DNA from: Pseudomonas jessenii
Lineage (GTDB): Bacteria > Pseudomonadota > Gammaproteobacteria > Pseudomonadales > Pseudomonadaceae
Assembly (NCBI RefSeq): GCF_002236115.1
Contig: NZ_NIWT01000003.1
Span: forward strand, 558,001-622,000
DNA: 64,000 nt
Direction: 5' to 3'
Part shown: positions 47,583-56,993 of the stretch, in pieces
Layout: every line of letters starts with the position of its first letter
How positions within the stretch are numbered: the first letter of the stretch is position 1
The notes under the pieces: generated by a model
Database searches by the model: none
What the model was told of the DNA's origin: nothing
The model's input: only the letters and a program-made list of their open reading frames with translations
Program-made: the position numbers and the translations under genes

Positions 47583-47810
47583 TCAACTCTGCGGCCTCAA
47601 TCCCTGAGAAAGTCCGAACATGAACAGCAACAAGTCATGATCGGGTCGAGTGGCCACGGATGCCTTGGCAATCCGTGGCAACGGACAATGTTCTTCTGCG
47701 TTTATCGAGCTGAGAACCTGGGGGCGTGGTTGCTCCCAGGTTGCCATCGCGATCGATGCAACTGCCAAGGCTCCTACCAGAAACAAACCTCGTGCAATTT
47801 CGAGTTTCAT
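47583..47810 (-). CDS. Small exported or membrane-anchored protein
   Basis: 75 aa. N-terminal hydrophobic stretch (LFLVGALAVASIAMA, residues ~9-23) looks like a signal peptide or anchor, followed by ~50 polar residues. Its ATG begins two bases after the inaA stop codon (TAG-CG-ATG), so it is probably translationally coupled to inaA; no Shine-Dalgarno of its own. A small gene of unknown function is usual beside inaA in Pseudomonas (PA4377 position). No known domain. Confidence 0.65.
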   Translation of the reverse strand: MKLEIARGLFLVGALAVASIAMATWEQPRPQVLSSINAEEHCPLPRIAKASVATRPDHDLLLFMFGLSQGLRPQS

Positions 47811-47812
47811 CG

Positions 47813-48526
47813 CTATAAACCCTTGATAGCGCTGCCAAACGCCGTCTCATAAAAGTAGATGAGTTTTTCCCAGTCTGCGTCGCTGAACGACGAGTGGCGA
47901 CGCAATTGCTTCATGTCATGGACAGCTGCGCGATGGGCCGTCAAACGCTGTCGGCATTTCTCCAGATCGATCAGGGCCACTTCGACCTTGGCCGTCTCGC
48001 CCTCACCGGTCACACAAACGAATACGTGCTTGTCGTAAATACATCCGTGCTGCCAGCGGCCCTTGTGCATGCGAGCCAGGTTTTCAGCCAGGTCCTTGAG
48101 CACTCGTTCGTTTATGGCTTCACCATGACGCTCGCGACCGCCACCGGCGTACCAGCGATCGATTTCCTCGAAGCCGTCCAGCGACTTGGTGACCAGCAAG
48201 GCACGCCACTTGTGCACAGGATCGCGCTGTGCGCCACAGAAAACGATTTCCGGAACCCGTACGCCAAGCGCGGTCACACCGGTGAGCGCAGCATGCTCGC
48301 GCATGACCGTCGGCCGCCCGAAAGGATGCTGAAAGCTACGATGGATATGCCCGGTCTGGCGCTTGACGTAGAGCAGTTGACCATCACTGCCCATCAGGCG
48401 TTGAACGCCGCTTTCCCCGCCGCGACGGACGTTGGGTTCTTCTACCCATTCACCGCGCTGATTCCAAAAGTAATCGAAGCGGTCCTGGGGAACGACTTCC
48501 GTTTCTGCTGCACACTGCACTGCCAT
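47813..48526 (-). CDS. inaA: InaA-family lipopolysaccharide kinase-like protein
   Basis: 237 aa from ATG 48526; the frame is open to 48619 inside the methyltransferase gene, but GAGGTAACAGG at that gene's end is the ribosome site for 48526. RIO/Kdo-kinase-like fold: the Gly-rich loop is weak, with the catalytic region HGCIYDKHVFV and metal Asp in VALIDLEKC. InaA/WapQ is thought to phosphorylate lipopolysaccharide core heptose. In P. putida this gene is in the ColRS cluster. A ColR-like box lies before the operon (49270-49285). Confidence 0.88.
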   Translation of the reverse strand: MAVQCAAETEVVPQDRFDYFWNQRGEWVEEPNVRRGGESGVQRLMGSDGQLLYVKRQTGHIHRSFQHPFGRPTVMREHAALTGVTALGVRVPEIVFCGAQRDPVHKWRALLVTKSLDGFEEIDRWYAGGGRERHGEAINERVLKDLAENLARMHKGRWQHGCIYDKHVFVCVTGEGETAKVEVALIDLEKCRQRLTAHRAAVHDMKQLRRHSSFSDADWEKLIYFYETAFGSAIKGL

Positions 48527-48530
48527 CCTG

Positions 48531-49202
48531 TTACCTCTTGCGTAATACGTAAACTCGCCACATGGCATAGAGCGGCAAAAAGTCCAGTTGTTCCTGGATT
48601 CGGAAACCCGCCTGCTCAAATTCCTTCTCTACGGTAGCGGCCGGTAACACAAACCGGTTTTGGTAACCTTCCTGCCCACGGGTTTTCTCCGAACGCTTGC
48701 GTTTCCAGGCCTTGAAGTTGCCATCGACCCACAGCGAAAGGATCACGCTGTCGCGGGAAACCCGCTCGAATTCACGCAAAATAGCCATGCGATGCTTGGC
48801 TTCACCGACGTGGTGGAGCAAACGCATGCAAAAAATGCTGTCGACGGCGTTGTCCGGCAAGGCGATGTCGAATACAGATGTGTGCAAGGGTTGTACCCGC
48901 TTCACCACATCGGCAGGTTGCGCCTGGGTTGCGACCTTCAGCATGGACGGCGAGTTATCGGCACCGATGATCACACGGTTGGATTTTTCCGCCAACAAGG
49001 GCCAAAAACGCCCTGCACCACAAGGCAAATCGAGGACCAGACCAGGCTCGCCAACCAGGGCCAGTGCCTTGCGCGCCAGTTGTTCGTCACGCCAGTGGGA
49101 CAATCGACGGCCGAGACCTTCCTGGTGTTTGCGCAAATAGCGTTGCGCGTGTTGATCGTCGTACTTTTCGGAAAAATCGAGCTTGATCGGGCCGTCCATC
49201 AT
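48531..49202 (-). CDS. SAM-dependent methyltransferase of the ColRS cluster
   Basis: 223 aa. Class I fold: motif I VLDLPCGAGRF at ~56-66, IGADNSPSML, then SIFCMRLLHHVG. The substrate is unknown; the setting (inaA, ColRS) suggests a lipopolysaccharide or membrane-lipid target. It corresponds to orf222 of the P. putida colR-colS-orf222-inaA cluster and to PA4379. Two adjacent ATG codons at 49202/49199. Confidence 0.85.
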   Translation of the reverse strand: MMDGPIKLDFSEKYDDQHAQRYLRKHQEGLGRRLSHWRDEQLARKALALVGEPGLVLDLPCGAGRFWPLLAEKSNRVIIGADNSPSMLKVATQAQPADVVKRVQPLHTSVFDIALPDNAVDSIFCMRLLHHVGEAKHRMAILREFERVSRDSVILSLWVDGNFKAWKRKRSEKTRGQEGYQNRFVLPAATVEKEFEQAGFRIQEQLDFLPLYAMWRVYVLRKR

Positions 49203-49269
49203 CAGGTCTCCTGAACTTCTGATAGCAGCTACCTTAGATTTTGTAGTGTCGGCGTCTGGTCATCCACTT

Positions 49270-49285
49270 GTGAAAATATCGTTAT
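49270..49285 (-). promoter_or_regulatory. ColR-like box before the methyltransferase-inaA operon
   Basis: On the + strand GTGAAAATATCGTTAT, that is ATAACGATATTTTCAC on the gene strand. Against the ColR consensus I recall (pyrimidine-rich start, TTTTT, then SAC) it has two mismatches in 16. A weak hairpin (AACCCTG/CAGGGTT, 49289-49311) lies between it and colS. Confidence 0.5.
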
Positions 49286-49353
49286 GGGAAACCCTGAAAT
49301 ATTACAGGGTTTTACGGAGTTGACAGGGTTTGCTGGACGCCTGACTTAACAGA

Positions 49354-50628
49354 TCAAGTTCGGGACAGCTCCACCTGAAAACGGCAGCCACTGGGCTCCA
49401 TCGTAGTCAGGCTGACGCTCCAGCCCTGGTTTTCACAAATCCGCTGCACCAGTGAAAGCCCCAGGCCCAAGCCTTCCCCGCGTTTTTCAGTGCCCCGAAC
49501 GAAGGGTTCGAACATCGCCTCGCGTTTTTCTTCGGGAATGCCCACACCGCTGTCTTCGACCAGAAATCCCGTGCCCGTCAGGCTCAGGCGGATGAAGCCC
49601 CGTTCTGTGTAGTGCAAGGCGTTGCGCAGCAAGTTACCCATCACCGCGTGCAGGAGCGTCGCATTGTAGCCCTTGGCCTCAGGGTTGCCCGGTTCGAAGA
49701 TCAGTTTCAACCCTTTGCTTTCAATGGGCCCGCGCCACAGACCGACCAGGCCCTCGGCTACCTGGCCCAGGGGCTGCTGCGGCGACATGCTGTTGTCTTC
49801 GCGCTTGGCGCGGGCCAGCATCAGGAAGGTTTGCACCAGCTCACGCATTTCTTCACATGCCCGGGCAATGCGCTCGACCTGAGCGCGACCGCGCTGATCG
49901 AGACCTGGGTTTTCCAGCAACAACTCGCAGGAACTGGCCAGGATCATCAGGGGCGTACGCAATTCGTGGCTGACGTCGCTGGTGAACAAACGCTCGCGGG
50001 TCAGGGCCTGACGCAAGCGCCCGAGGGTGGCGTCGAAGGCCACGGCCAGTTCGCCCACTTCGTCGGCGGCATAATCCGGAGCCAAGGGAGGAGCCAAACC
50101 CAGCAGTTGATCGCGATGGCGTACCTGGCGGGCCAACCGTACCACCGGCGCCATGACCTTGCGTGCCAGCACCCAGCCGAGAAATACAGCCAGTGCCAGG
50201 CTCAGTACGAAACCCACCAGCACCACGGCAAACAGCACCCGCTCGCGCTCTTCAAAATCGCTCTGGTCCTGCAACAGCACGTAACGTCGGCCGTCGACGA
50301 TTTCGACCATGGCGTGGTACGACAGGTTTTCGCGGAACACTTCGTGGAAACCCGGCTCCAGATGCCGCAAATCCTTGGGCAAATTGAAATCGCCTGGCCC
50401 GTTGCTGAAGTAGAACAATTGGTCCGGTTCGGGTCGGTGGCTCCAGTCCGTGACATTGTCCATCAGCAACAGGCGCTGCAAATCGCCGCCCAGACCGGCC
50501 GAAATCAGTTTTTCCTCCACCAGGTGCACGGTCGCCACGATGCCCATGGCAAAGGCACCCGCCACCAGTGCGCTCATCAGCGCAAAGGCAATGATGATGC
50601 GTTGAGCAAGGCTCTGCTTAAACTCCAT
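49354..50628 (-). CDS. colS: Sensor kinase ColS
   Basis: 424 aa from ATG 50628, overlapping colR by 11 bases; the ATG-less extension to 50658 is discarded. TM1 at ~11-33, periplasmic domain ~34-140, TM2 ~141-160, HAMP, HisKA (phospho-His in TSDVSHELRTPL), HATPase. The residues described for metal sensing in P. putida ColS, H35, E38, E126 and E129, are all found at the same numbers here. It senses Zn2+ or Fe3+ excess and phosphorylates ColR. Confidence 0.93.
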   Translation of the reverse strand: MEFKQSLAQRIIIAFALMSALVAGAFAMGIVATVHLVEEKLISAGLGGDLQRLLLMDNVTDWSHRPEPDQLFYFSNGPGDFNLPKDLRHLEPGFHEVFRENLSYHAMVEIVDGRRYVLLQDQSDFEERERVLFAVVLVGFVLSLALAVFLGWVLARKVMAPVVRLARQVRHRDQLLGLAPPLAPDYAADEVGELAVAFDATLGRLRQALTRERLFTSDVSHELRTPLMILASSCELLLENPGLDQRGRAQVERIARACEEMRELVQTFLMLARAKREDNSMSPQQPLGQVAEGLVGLWRGPIESKGLKLIFEPGNPEAKGYNATLLHAVMGNLLRNALHYTERGFIRLSLTGTGFLVEDSGVGIPEEKREAMFEPFVRGTEKRGEGLGLGLSLVQRICENQGWSVSLTTMEPSGCRFQVELSRT

Positions 50629-51301
50629 CACGGCCCTCGGCCAGGCGATACCCCACACCGTGCACGGTTTGCAGTAATGGTTTGGCGAACGGCTTGTCGA
50701 TCACCTGGCGCAGTTGGTGGACATGACTGCGCAGGCTGTCGCTGTCCGGGCAGTCGTCGCCCCAGAGCGCTTCTTCAAGAATTTCACGGCGCAACACATG
50801 AGGGCTTTTCTGCATCAACACGGCCAGCAACTTCAGGCCGACCGGGTTGAGTTTCAGCAACCGGCCTTCGCGAGTGACTTCCAGTGTGTCGAGGTCGTAG
50901 CTCAGGTCGCCGACCTGCAAGGTCCGCCGCCCGCCGCCCTGGGTTCGGCGCATGACCGCTTCGATCCGCGCCGCCAGCTCAGACAGGGCGAACGGTTTAA
51001 TCAGATAGTCATCGGCGCCGGACTTGAAGCCCTGCAGACGGTCATCCAGTTGATCGCGGGCCGTGAGCATGATCACCGGCGTTTCGCGGCGAGCATCCTC
51101 GCGTAGGCGCTTGCACAGGGTGTAGCCATCGATGCCGGGCAACATGATATCGAGCACGATCAAATCGTAGTGCTCGGTGGCCGCCAGGTGCAGGCCCGAC
51201 AGACCATCCTGAGCGCAATCGACGGTATAGCCTTTGAGCCCCAGGTAATCGGCCAGGTTGGCCAGGATATCGCGGTTGTCTTCAACCAATAGAATTCGCA
51301 T
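50618..51301 (-). CDS. colR: Response regulator ColR
   Basis: 227 aa from ATG 51301. Receiver domain with Asp8/Asp9-type acidic pair (LLVEDN), phospho-Asp in IVLDIMLPG (~51) and Lys in YLIKPF (~101); OmpR-type winged helix at the C-terminus (SDSLRSHVHQLRQVI, TVHGVGYRL). It controls envelope-lipid and LPS genes under metal stress. Possible ColR boxes flank the cluster at 49270-49285 and 51418-51433. Confidence 0.93.
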   Translation of the reverse strand: MRILLVEDNRDILANLADYLGLKGYTVDCAQDGLSGLHLAATEHYDLIVLDIMLPGIDGYTLCKRLREDARRETPVIMLTARDQLDDRLQGFKSGADDYLIKPFALSELAARIEAVMRRTQGGGRRTLQVGDLSYDLDTLEVTREGRLLKLNPVGLKLLAVLMQKSPHVLRREILEEALWGDDCPDSDSLRSHVHQLRQVIDKPFAKPLLQTVHGVGYRLAEGRDGV

Positions 51302-51417
51302 GGGTATCTCTCCGTCCACAGTAACGGCCGTCGTGGCCCGCGCAGCTTAAGGCGAAGTTCCGCTCAGGGCTAGGACTGAGTGAAGCGCAAAAGCGCGGAA
51401 ATTGACCGATTACAGCC

Positions 51418-51433
51418 TTAACGAGTTTTTCAC
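51418..51433 (+). promoter_or_regulatory. ColR-like box before the PAP2 phosphatase gene
   Basis: TTAACGAGTTTTTCAC agrees with the ColR consensus I remember at all but one defined position. It lies 87 bases before the PAP2 start codon. Confidence 0.6.
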
Positions 51434-51519
51434 CGGCGATTCACATGCTGGCGACAGAATCGGGTTCAAACTCTGCGCGGCTGCGCATTTGAGAACATTT
51501 CACTGATCAAGGAACTAGC

Positions 51520-52263
51520 ATGGTTTCGACCCTTGCCCGCCCTGCCCCTCGTCCGCTCAATTTCTGGGTGTGCCTTGGAGTCCCCGCCGTAGCTGCGATC
51601 ATTCTGGTATTGCTCGAATTGACCAGTCTGGACATGGACCTGGCCAAGCTGTTTTACGACCCGGTCACCGGGGAGTTCATCGGACGCCACAGTTACTTCC
51701 TCGAGGACATCCTGCACGATCGCGCCAAGCAAGTGGTCATCGCCTTCTCGGTGTTTGCCATCCTCGCCTTCATCGCTTCGTTCTTCATGGCCAGGCTCAA
51801 ACCACTCAAGCGGGAACTGGGTTGCCTGGTGCTGTCCCTGGGCCTGGCGACTTCCTTTGTCACGCCCATCAAAGCAGTGACCGCGGTGCAATGCCCATGG
51901 AGCCTCGAACAATTCGGCGGTCACGAGACCTACAGCGAACTGTTGAGTCCTCGCCCGCACACCGATAAACCAGGGCGTTGCTGGCCCGGCGGACATGCGG
52001 CCACCGGCTTCACCCTGTTTGCCCTGTTTTTCGTACTGCGCGACCGTCGCCCGCGCATGGCTCGCGCAGCGTTGGTCTTCGCCTTTTCCCTCGGCTCGGT
52101 GTTCTCCATCGGGCGGATGATGCAGGGCGCACACTTCTTCTCGCACAACGTGTGGACGGCGGTGTTCTGCTGGCTGATTTGTTTGGGGTCGTATTACTAC
52201 GTTCTGTATCGACCGGCCTTGAGGGCGGATCGCGTGGCAAGTGCAGAACCTGTCAGCGCCTGA
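51520..52263 (+). CDS. PAP2-family lipid phosphatase
   Basis: 247 aa, five to six TM segments. The three phosphatase motifs are visible: KAVTAVQCPW (motif 1, altered), PGGHAATGF (motif 2, with Gly for the usual Ser) and GRMMQGAHFFSHNVW (motif 3, catalytic His). Members dephosphorylate phosphatidic acid, undecaprenyl-PP or lipid A. The upstream ColR box suggests a role in membrane adaptation to metals; the lipid substrate is unknown. Confidence 0.88.
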   Translation: MVSTLARPAPRPLNFWVCLGVPAVAAIILVLLELTSLDMDLAKLFYDPVTGEFIGRHSYFLEDILHDRAKQVVIAFSVFAILAFIASFFMARLKPLKRELGCLVLSLGLATSFVTPIKAVTAVQCPWSLEQFGGHETYSELLSPRPHTDKPGRCWPGGHAATGFTLFALFFVLRDRRPRMARAALVFAFSLGSVFSIGRMMQGAHFFSHNVWTAVFCWLICLGSYYYVLYRPALRADRVASAEPVSA

Positions 52264-52267
52264 CCTG

Positions 52268-52341
52268 ACGCCTTCGCGGGCAAGCCACGCACCCACAGAG
52301 ACGATGCAGATCCTGTGGGAGCGTGGCTTGCCCGCGATGGG
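52268..52341. repeat. Variant REP pair (GCGGGCAAGCC type)
   Basis: CTTCGCGGGCAAGCCACGCACCC and GTGGGAGCGTGGCTTGCCCGCGATG; second copy of the class seen at 39255-39347. Confidence 0.85.
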
Positions 52342-52380
52342 CGCGACGCAATCTCCAGCCAATCCCAAATTGAAGGCAAT

Positions 52381-52416
52381 AAAAAACCCCGCCTGCTTTC
52401 GCAGACGGGGTTTTTT
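52381..52416. terminator. Bidirectional terminator between PAP2 gene and groEL
   Basis: AAAAAACCCCG...CGGGGTTTTTT with an inner CTGC-TTTC-GCAG stem. A run on one side and T run on the other serve both convergent genes. Confidence 0.95.
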
Positions 52417-52436
52417 CGTACAGGGGTAAGGCTGGC

Positions 52437-54095
<1,659 letters not shown>

Positions 54096-54133
54096 TTAAA
54101 TACTTTGTAGTAGCGGGAAAATGAACGGGGGTA

Positions 54134-54427
54134 TCAGCCTTCGATAACGGCGAGAATTTCGTTCTCGCTCATTACCAGCAGGTCTTCGCCGTCGACTTTC
54201 ACAGTGTTGCTGCCGGAGTAAGGACCGAACACAACCTTGTCGCCCACTTTCACGGACAGTGCACGCACTTCACCGTTTTCCAGTACGCGGCCGGTGCCTA
54301 CAGCGAGGATTTCGCCGCTGTTGGCTTTTTCAGCAGCCGAACCTGGCAGGACGATACCGCCAGCGGTTTTCTTTTCTTCTTCGCTGCGACGGATGACGAC
54401 GCGGTCATGCAGAGGACGAAGCTTCAT
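54134..54427 (-). CDS. groES: Co-chaperonin GroES
   Basis: 97 aa. [20 protein letters not shown] start, mobile loop [14 protein letters not shown] and C-terminal [16 protein letters not shown]. Seven-subunit cap of GroEL. Preceded by a long structured 5' UTR and a heat-shock-type promoter. Confidence 0.98.
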   Translation of the reverse strand: MKLRPLHDRVVIRRSEEEKKTAGGIVLPGSAAEKANSGEILAVGTGRVLENGEVRALSVKVGDKVVFGPYSGSNTVKVDGEDLLVMSENEILAVIEG

Positions 54428-54565
54428 TGTCGATCTCTCCTAATTGTGGTTTTCATCGGCCGGTGTAGTCCCGGCGGGTTTAACAAAGGCCGGCGGTGCC
54501 GGTTGCGGTTCGTCAAGCGAACCGCGGAAGTCTGTCTGGCTTGTTCGCCAGAAACCTTGCGGTGA
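54428..54565 (-). ncRNA. Pseudomon-groES RNA motif (5' UTR of groES)
   Basis: The ~137-base leader contains a strong hairpin GCGGTTCG-TCAAG-CGAACCGC (54505-54525) and GC-rich complementary stretches nearer the start (GCCGGCGGTGCCGG region). A conserved RNA called Pseudomon-groES is known in this position in Pseudomonas. The exact ends were not fitted to the covariance model, so borders are approximate. The role is unknown; temperature control is one possibility. Confidence 0.7.
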
Positions 54566-54570
54566 CCGTT

Positions 54571-54598
54571 ACATAAGGGCGCATAAGCTTATTACAAG
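54571..54598 (-). promoter_or_regulatory. Sigma32 heat-shock promoter of groESL
   Basis: Gene-strand CTTGTAA (54598-54592), 12-base spacer, then CCCTTATGT (54579-54571). This approximates the sigma32 pattern CTTGAAA-N(11-16)-CCCCAT. No CIRCE element is visible. Confidence 0.6.
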
Positions 54599-54641
54599 GG
54601 CGGCGGTGAAAAATTTTTCAGGTCGATGCCCCGCAAACGAA

Positions 54642-54663
54642 CACGGCACCCGAAGGTGCCGTG
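54642..54663 (-). terminator. Hairpin after fxsA
   Basis: CACGGCACC-CGAA-GGTGCCGTG, 9-bp stem with a tetraloop 12 bases after the fxsA stop; only a weak T-rich tail on the gene strand. Confidence 0.7.
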
Positions 54664-54675
54664 TCGATGTGCGTA

Positions 54676-55152
54676 TTACTTGGTATCGCGGTGTTCGAAC
54701 TCGCCTTCGATCACGTTGGGCTCGCGGCCCAGCGGCTCGCGAGGCGCCGGGCCGCCACGGGCCTGTAGGTCGTCGGCGAACGCTCGCTGACGCATCGCCT
54801 GCTCTTCGGCGCGCTGACGCATTTTATTGGCCAGCAGGCGACGACTGAACGGCAGCAGCATGAACAGGCCGATCACATCGCTGATGAAGCCCGGAAGAAT
54901 CAGCAGGCCACCGGCCAATGCCAGCATCAGGCCTTCGAGCATGGTCTGGGCCGGCAGTTCGCCGCGGCTCAGGCTTTCACGGGCACGCAGGGCCGTGGCC
55001 AGGCCGGCGATGCGCAGCACAAACACGCCGAACATCGAGCCGAGAATGATCAGCAGCAGGGCCGGGAAAAACCCGATGGACCCTGCCACCTTGACGAATA
55101 CGAACAGCTCCAACACCGGGAACAGCAGAAAGAGCAACAAAAAAGGGCGCAT
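54676..55152 (-). CDS. fxsA: FxsA membrane protein
   Basis: 158 aa from ATG 55152. Hydrophobic N-terminal two-thirds (RPFLLLFLLFPVLELFVFV, then LPGFISDVIGLFMLLP, the FxsA signature), polar Arg-rich tail. Inner-membrane protein; E. coli FxsA interacts with phage exclusion factor PifA, the native role is unclear. Usual neighbour of groES in Pseudomonas. Confidence 0.88.
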   Translation of the reverse strand: MRPFLLLFLLFPVLELFVFVKVAGSIGFFPALLLIILGSMFGVFVLRIAGLATALRARESLSRGELPAQTMLEGLMLALAGGLLILPGFISDVIGLFMLLPFSRRLLANKMRQRAEEQAMRQRAFADDLQARGGPAPREPLGREPNVIEGEFEHRDTK

Positions 55153-55218
55153 CAAATGGTTCCTCAACGCAAGAATGCCTTGCCAGTTCACCTTAGATGA
55201 CGTCGCCGTTTCGTGAAT

Positions 55219-55950
55219 TCAAGCGTCGGCCACTTCATTTTTCGGCCAATGATCGGCGTGAGCCAGAGAAACCAAGGCTTCGCGAACTTGTGTCGGCGTA
55301 TTACAAGGCGCTTGGAACGGTAACCAGTACAGACTTTGACCGATGCGCAGGTGCATGCCTTCACAATCGATGCCGACCATTTGCGCCGGCACGTTTTTCG
55401 GCAGCCCGGCCAGATCGACGTAATGGGCGATGGCCTTGGCGTGATCGGCGTTCATGTGCTCGACCATGCTCACTTCGGCCTTGCCGGCGAACGGGTTGGC
55501 CAGGGTCAGCTCGTTGACCCAATGAATCGCGCCAAAACCGCCGATGTAACGGTGGCGTACAGGCTCAAGCACCCAGAAATCGAAATCGTGGGCCTTGTGA
55601 TAACCCTTCGACTCCGGGAAGTAGCGGTAGTAACGCTCGGAGGCAGCGTCGATGGCGGCTTCGTCTTCGAGCTGCTGCGCCTCAGCCAGGTAAGTCAGTC
55701 GACCAACGGCCTGGACATCTTCGGCACCACGTTCGCCGACAAAGAGCGAGCATTTCCGATCTTTTTGCAGATTATGAGTGTGCTGGGCGATGCGGCTGAT
55801 CAGGATCAGCGGCCGGCCCTGCTCGTCCAGGCAGTACGGAACCACGGAACCGAACGGAAAACCGGGCATTGATTTGGAGTGCGTCGAGAGCACCCCACGG
55901 TATTCCTTGAGAAGCAATTCTCGTGCATGCTTAGCCGCTTCAACGCTCAA
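55219..55950 (-). CDS. HugZ-family heme oxygenase-like / PNPOx-fold protein
   Basis: 243 aa from TTG 55950, chosen for a perfect AAGGAG seven bases upstream and because homologues begin SVEAAKHARELL; a frame to 56034 has no ribosome site. N-terminal PNPOx-like split barrel (MPGFPFGSVVPYCLD, RPLILISRIAQHTHNL) and C-terminal DUF2470-type domain (MVEHMNADHAKAIAHY). HugZ members bind and degrade heme; some bind FMN. Named PA4388-like by position. Confidence 0.83.
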   Translation of the reverse strand: MSVEAAKHARELLLKEYRGVLSTHSKSMPGFPFGSVVPYCLDEQGRPLILISRIAQHTHNLQKDRKCSLFVGERGAEDVQAVGRLTYLAEAQQLEDEAAIDAASERYYRYFPESKGYHKAHDFDFWVLEPVRHRYIGGFGAIHWVNELTLANPFAGKAEVSMVEHMNADHAKAIAHYVDLAGLPKNVPAQMVGIDCEGMHLRIGQSLYWLPFQAPCNTPTQVREALVSLAHADHWPKNEVADA

Positions 55951-56112
55951 TTTATGACTCCTTAAATAGAATCCGTCAGAAAAACGGACGAGCTGCTGGC
56001 GAAAGTCCCAGCACGCCATCGGGGCAGTTCTCATGTGCAGCCAAGCCAGGTCAGGCGCAGATCGAGAGGCTCTCTAAAGGAAACCACTCAGACCTGCTAC
56101 CGGGGCATGCGA

Positions 56113-56871
56113 ATGCAACTCACTGACAAAGTAATCATTATCACTGGCGGTTGCCAGGGTTTAGGCCGCTCCATGGCCGAGTATTTCGCAGGCCTGGGCG
56201 CGAAACTCGCGCTGGTGGACCTGAACCAGGAAAAACTCGACGACGCCGTCGCGGCCTGCAAGGCCCAAGGTGTCGAGGCCCGCGCCTACCTGTGCAACGT
56301 GGCCAACGAAGAGCAAGTGACCCACATGGTTGCCCAGGTCGCTGAAGACTTCGGCGCGATCCATGGTTTGATCAACAACGCCGGGATCCTGCGCGACGGC
56401 CTGTTGCTCAAGGTCAAGGATGGCGAAATGACCAAGATGAGCCTGGCCCAGTGGCAGGCCGTCATCGACGTCAACCTGACCGGCGTGTTCCTGTGCACCC
56501 GTGAAGTCGCGGCGAAAATGGTCGAGCTGAACAACAACGGCGCGATCATCAATATCTCGTCGATTTCCCGCGCCGGCAACGTCGGTCAGACCAACTACTC
56601 CGCCGCCAAGGCCGGTGTTGCTGCGGCGACCGTGACCTGGGCCAAGGAACTGGCACGCTACGGCATTCGCGTCGCCGGCATTGCACCGGGCTTCATCGAA
56701 ACCGAAATGACCCTGGGCATGAAGCCTGAAGCGCTGGAGAAGATGACTGCGGGGATCCCGCTCAAGCGCATGGGCAAGCCTGAGGAAATCGCCCATTCGG
56801 CGGCTTACATCTTCGAGAACGACTATTACACCGGTCGGATTCTGGAGATGGATGGCGGGTTGCGTCTCTAA
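56113..56871 (+). CDS. Short-chain dehydrogenase/reductase
   Basis: 252 aa from ATG 56113; ATG 56107 is a close alternative. Cofactor motif [11 protein letters not shown] (~9-19), NNAG, catalytic Ser (ISSISR), Tyr and Lys (YSAAK), and C-terminal PGFIETEM. Similar to 3-oxoacyl-ACP reductase FabG. NAD(P)-dependent oxidoreductase; the substrate is unknown, and it is not near other fatty-acid genes. Corresponds to PA4389. Confidence 0.88.
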   Translation: MQLTDKVIIITGGCQGLGRSMAEYFAGLGAKLALVDLNQEKLDDAVAACKAQGVEARAYLCNVANEEQVTHMVAQVAEDFGAIHGLINNAGILRDGLLLKVKDGEMTKMSLAQWQAVIDVNLTGVFLCTREVAAKMVELNNNGAIINISSISRAGNVGQTNYSAAKAGVAAATVTWAKELARYGIRVAGIAPGFIETEMTLGMKPEALEKMTAGIPLKRMGKPEEIAHSAAYIFENDYYTGRILEMDGGLRL

Positions 56872-56890
56872 ATCCACCACAAAACAACTA

Positions 56891-56976
56891 CTGTAGGAGC
56901 GAGCTTGCTCGCGATGGTGTGTCAGGCACATTGGTGTAACTGACCCACCATCGCGAGCAAGCTCGCTCCTACAAGG
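56891..56976. repeat. REP inverted pair
   Basis: TGTAGGAGCGAGCTTGCTCGCGAT faces CATCGCGAGCAAGCTCGCTCCTACA. It lies between convergent SDR and mrp genes. Confidence 0.92.
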
Positions 56977-56993
56977 GGATTGCGTTCACACCC

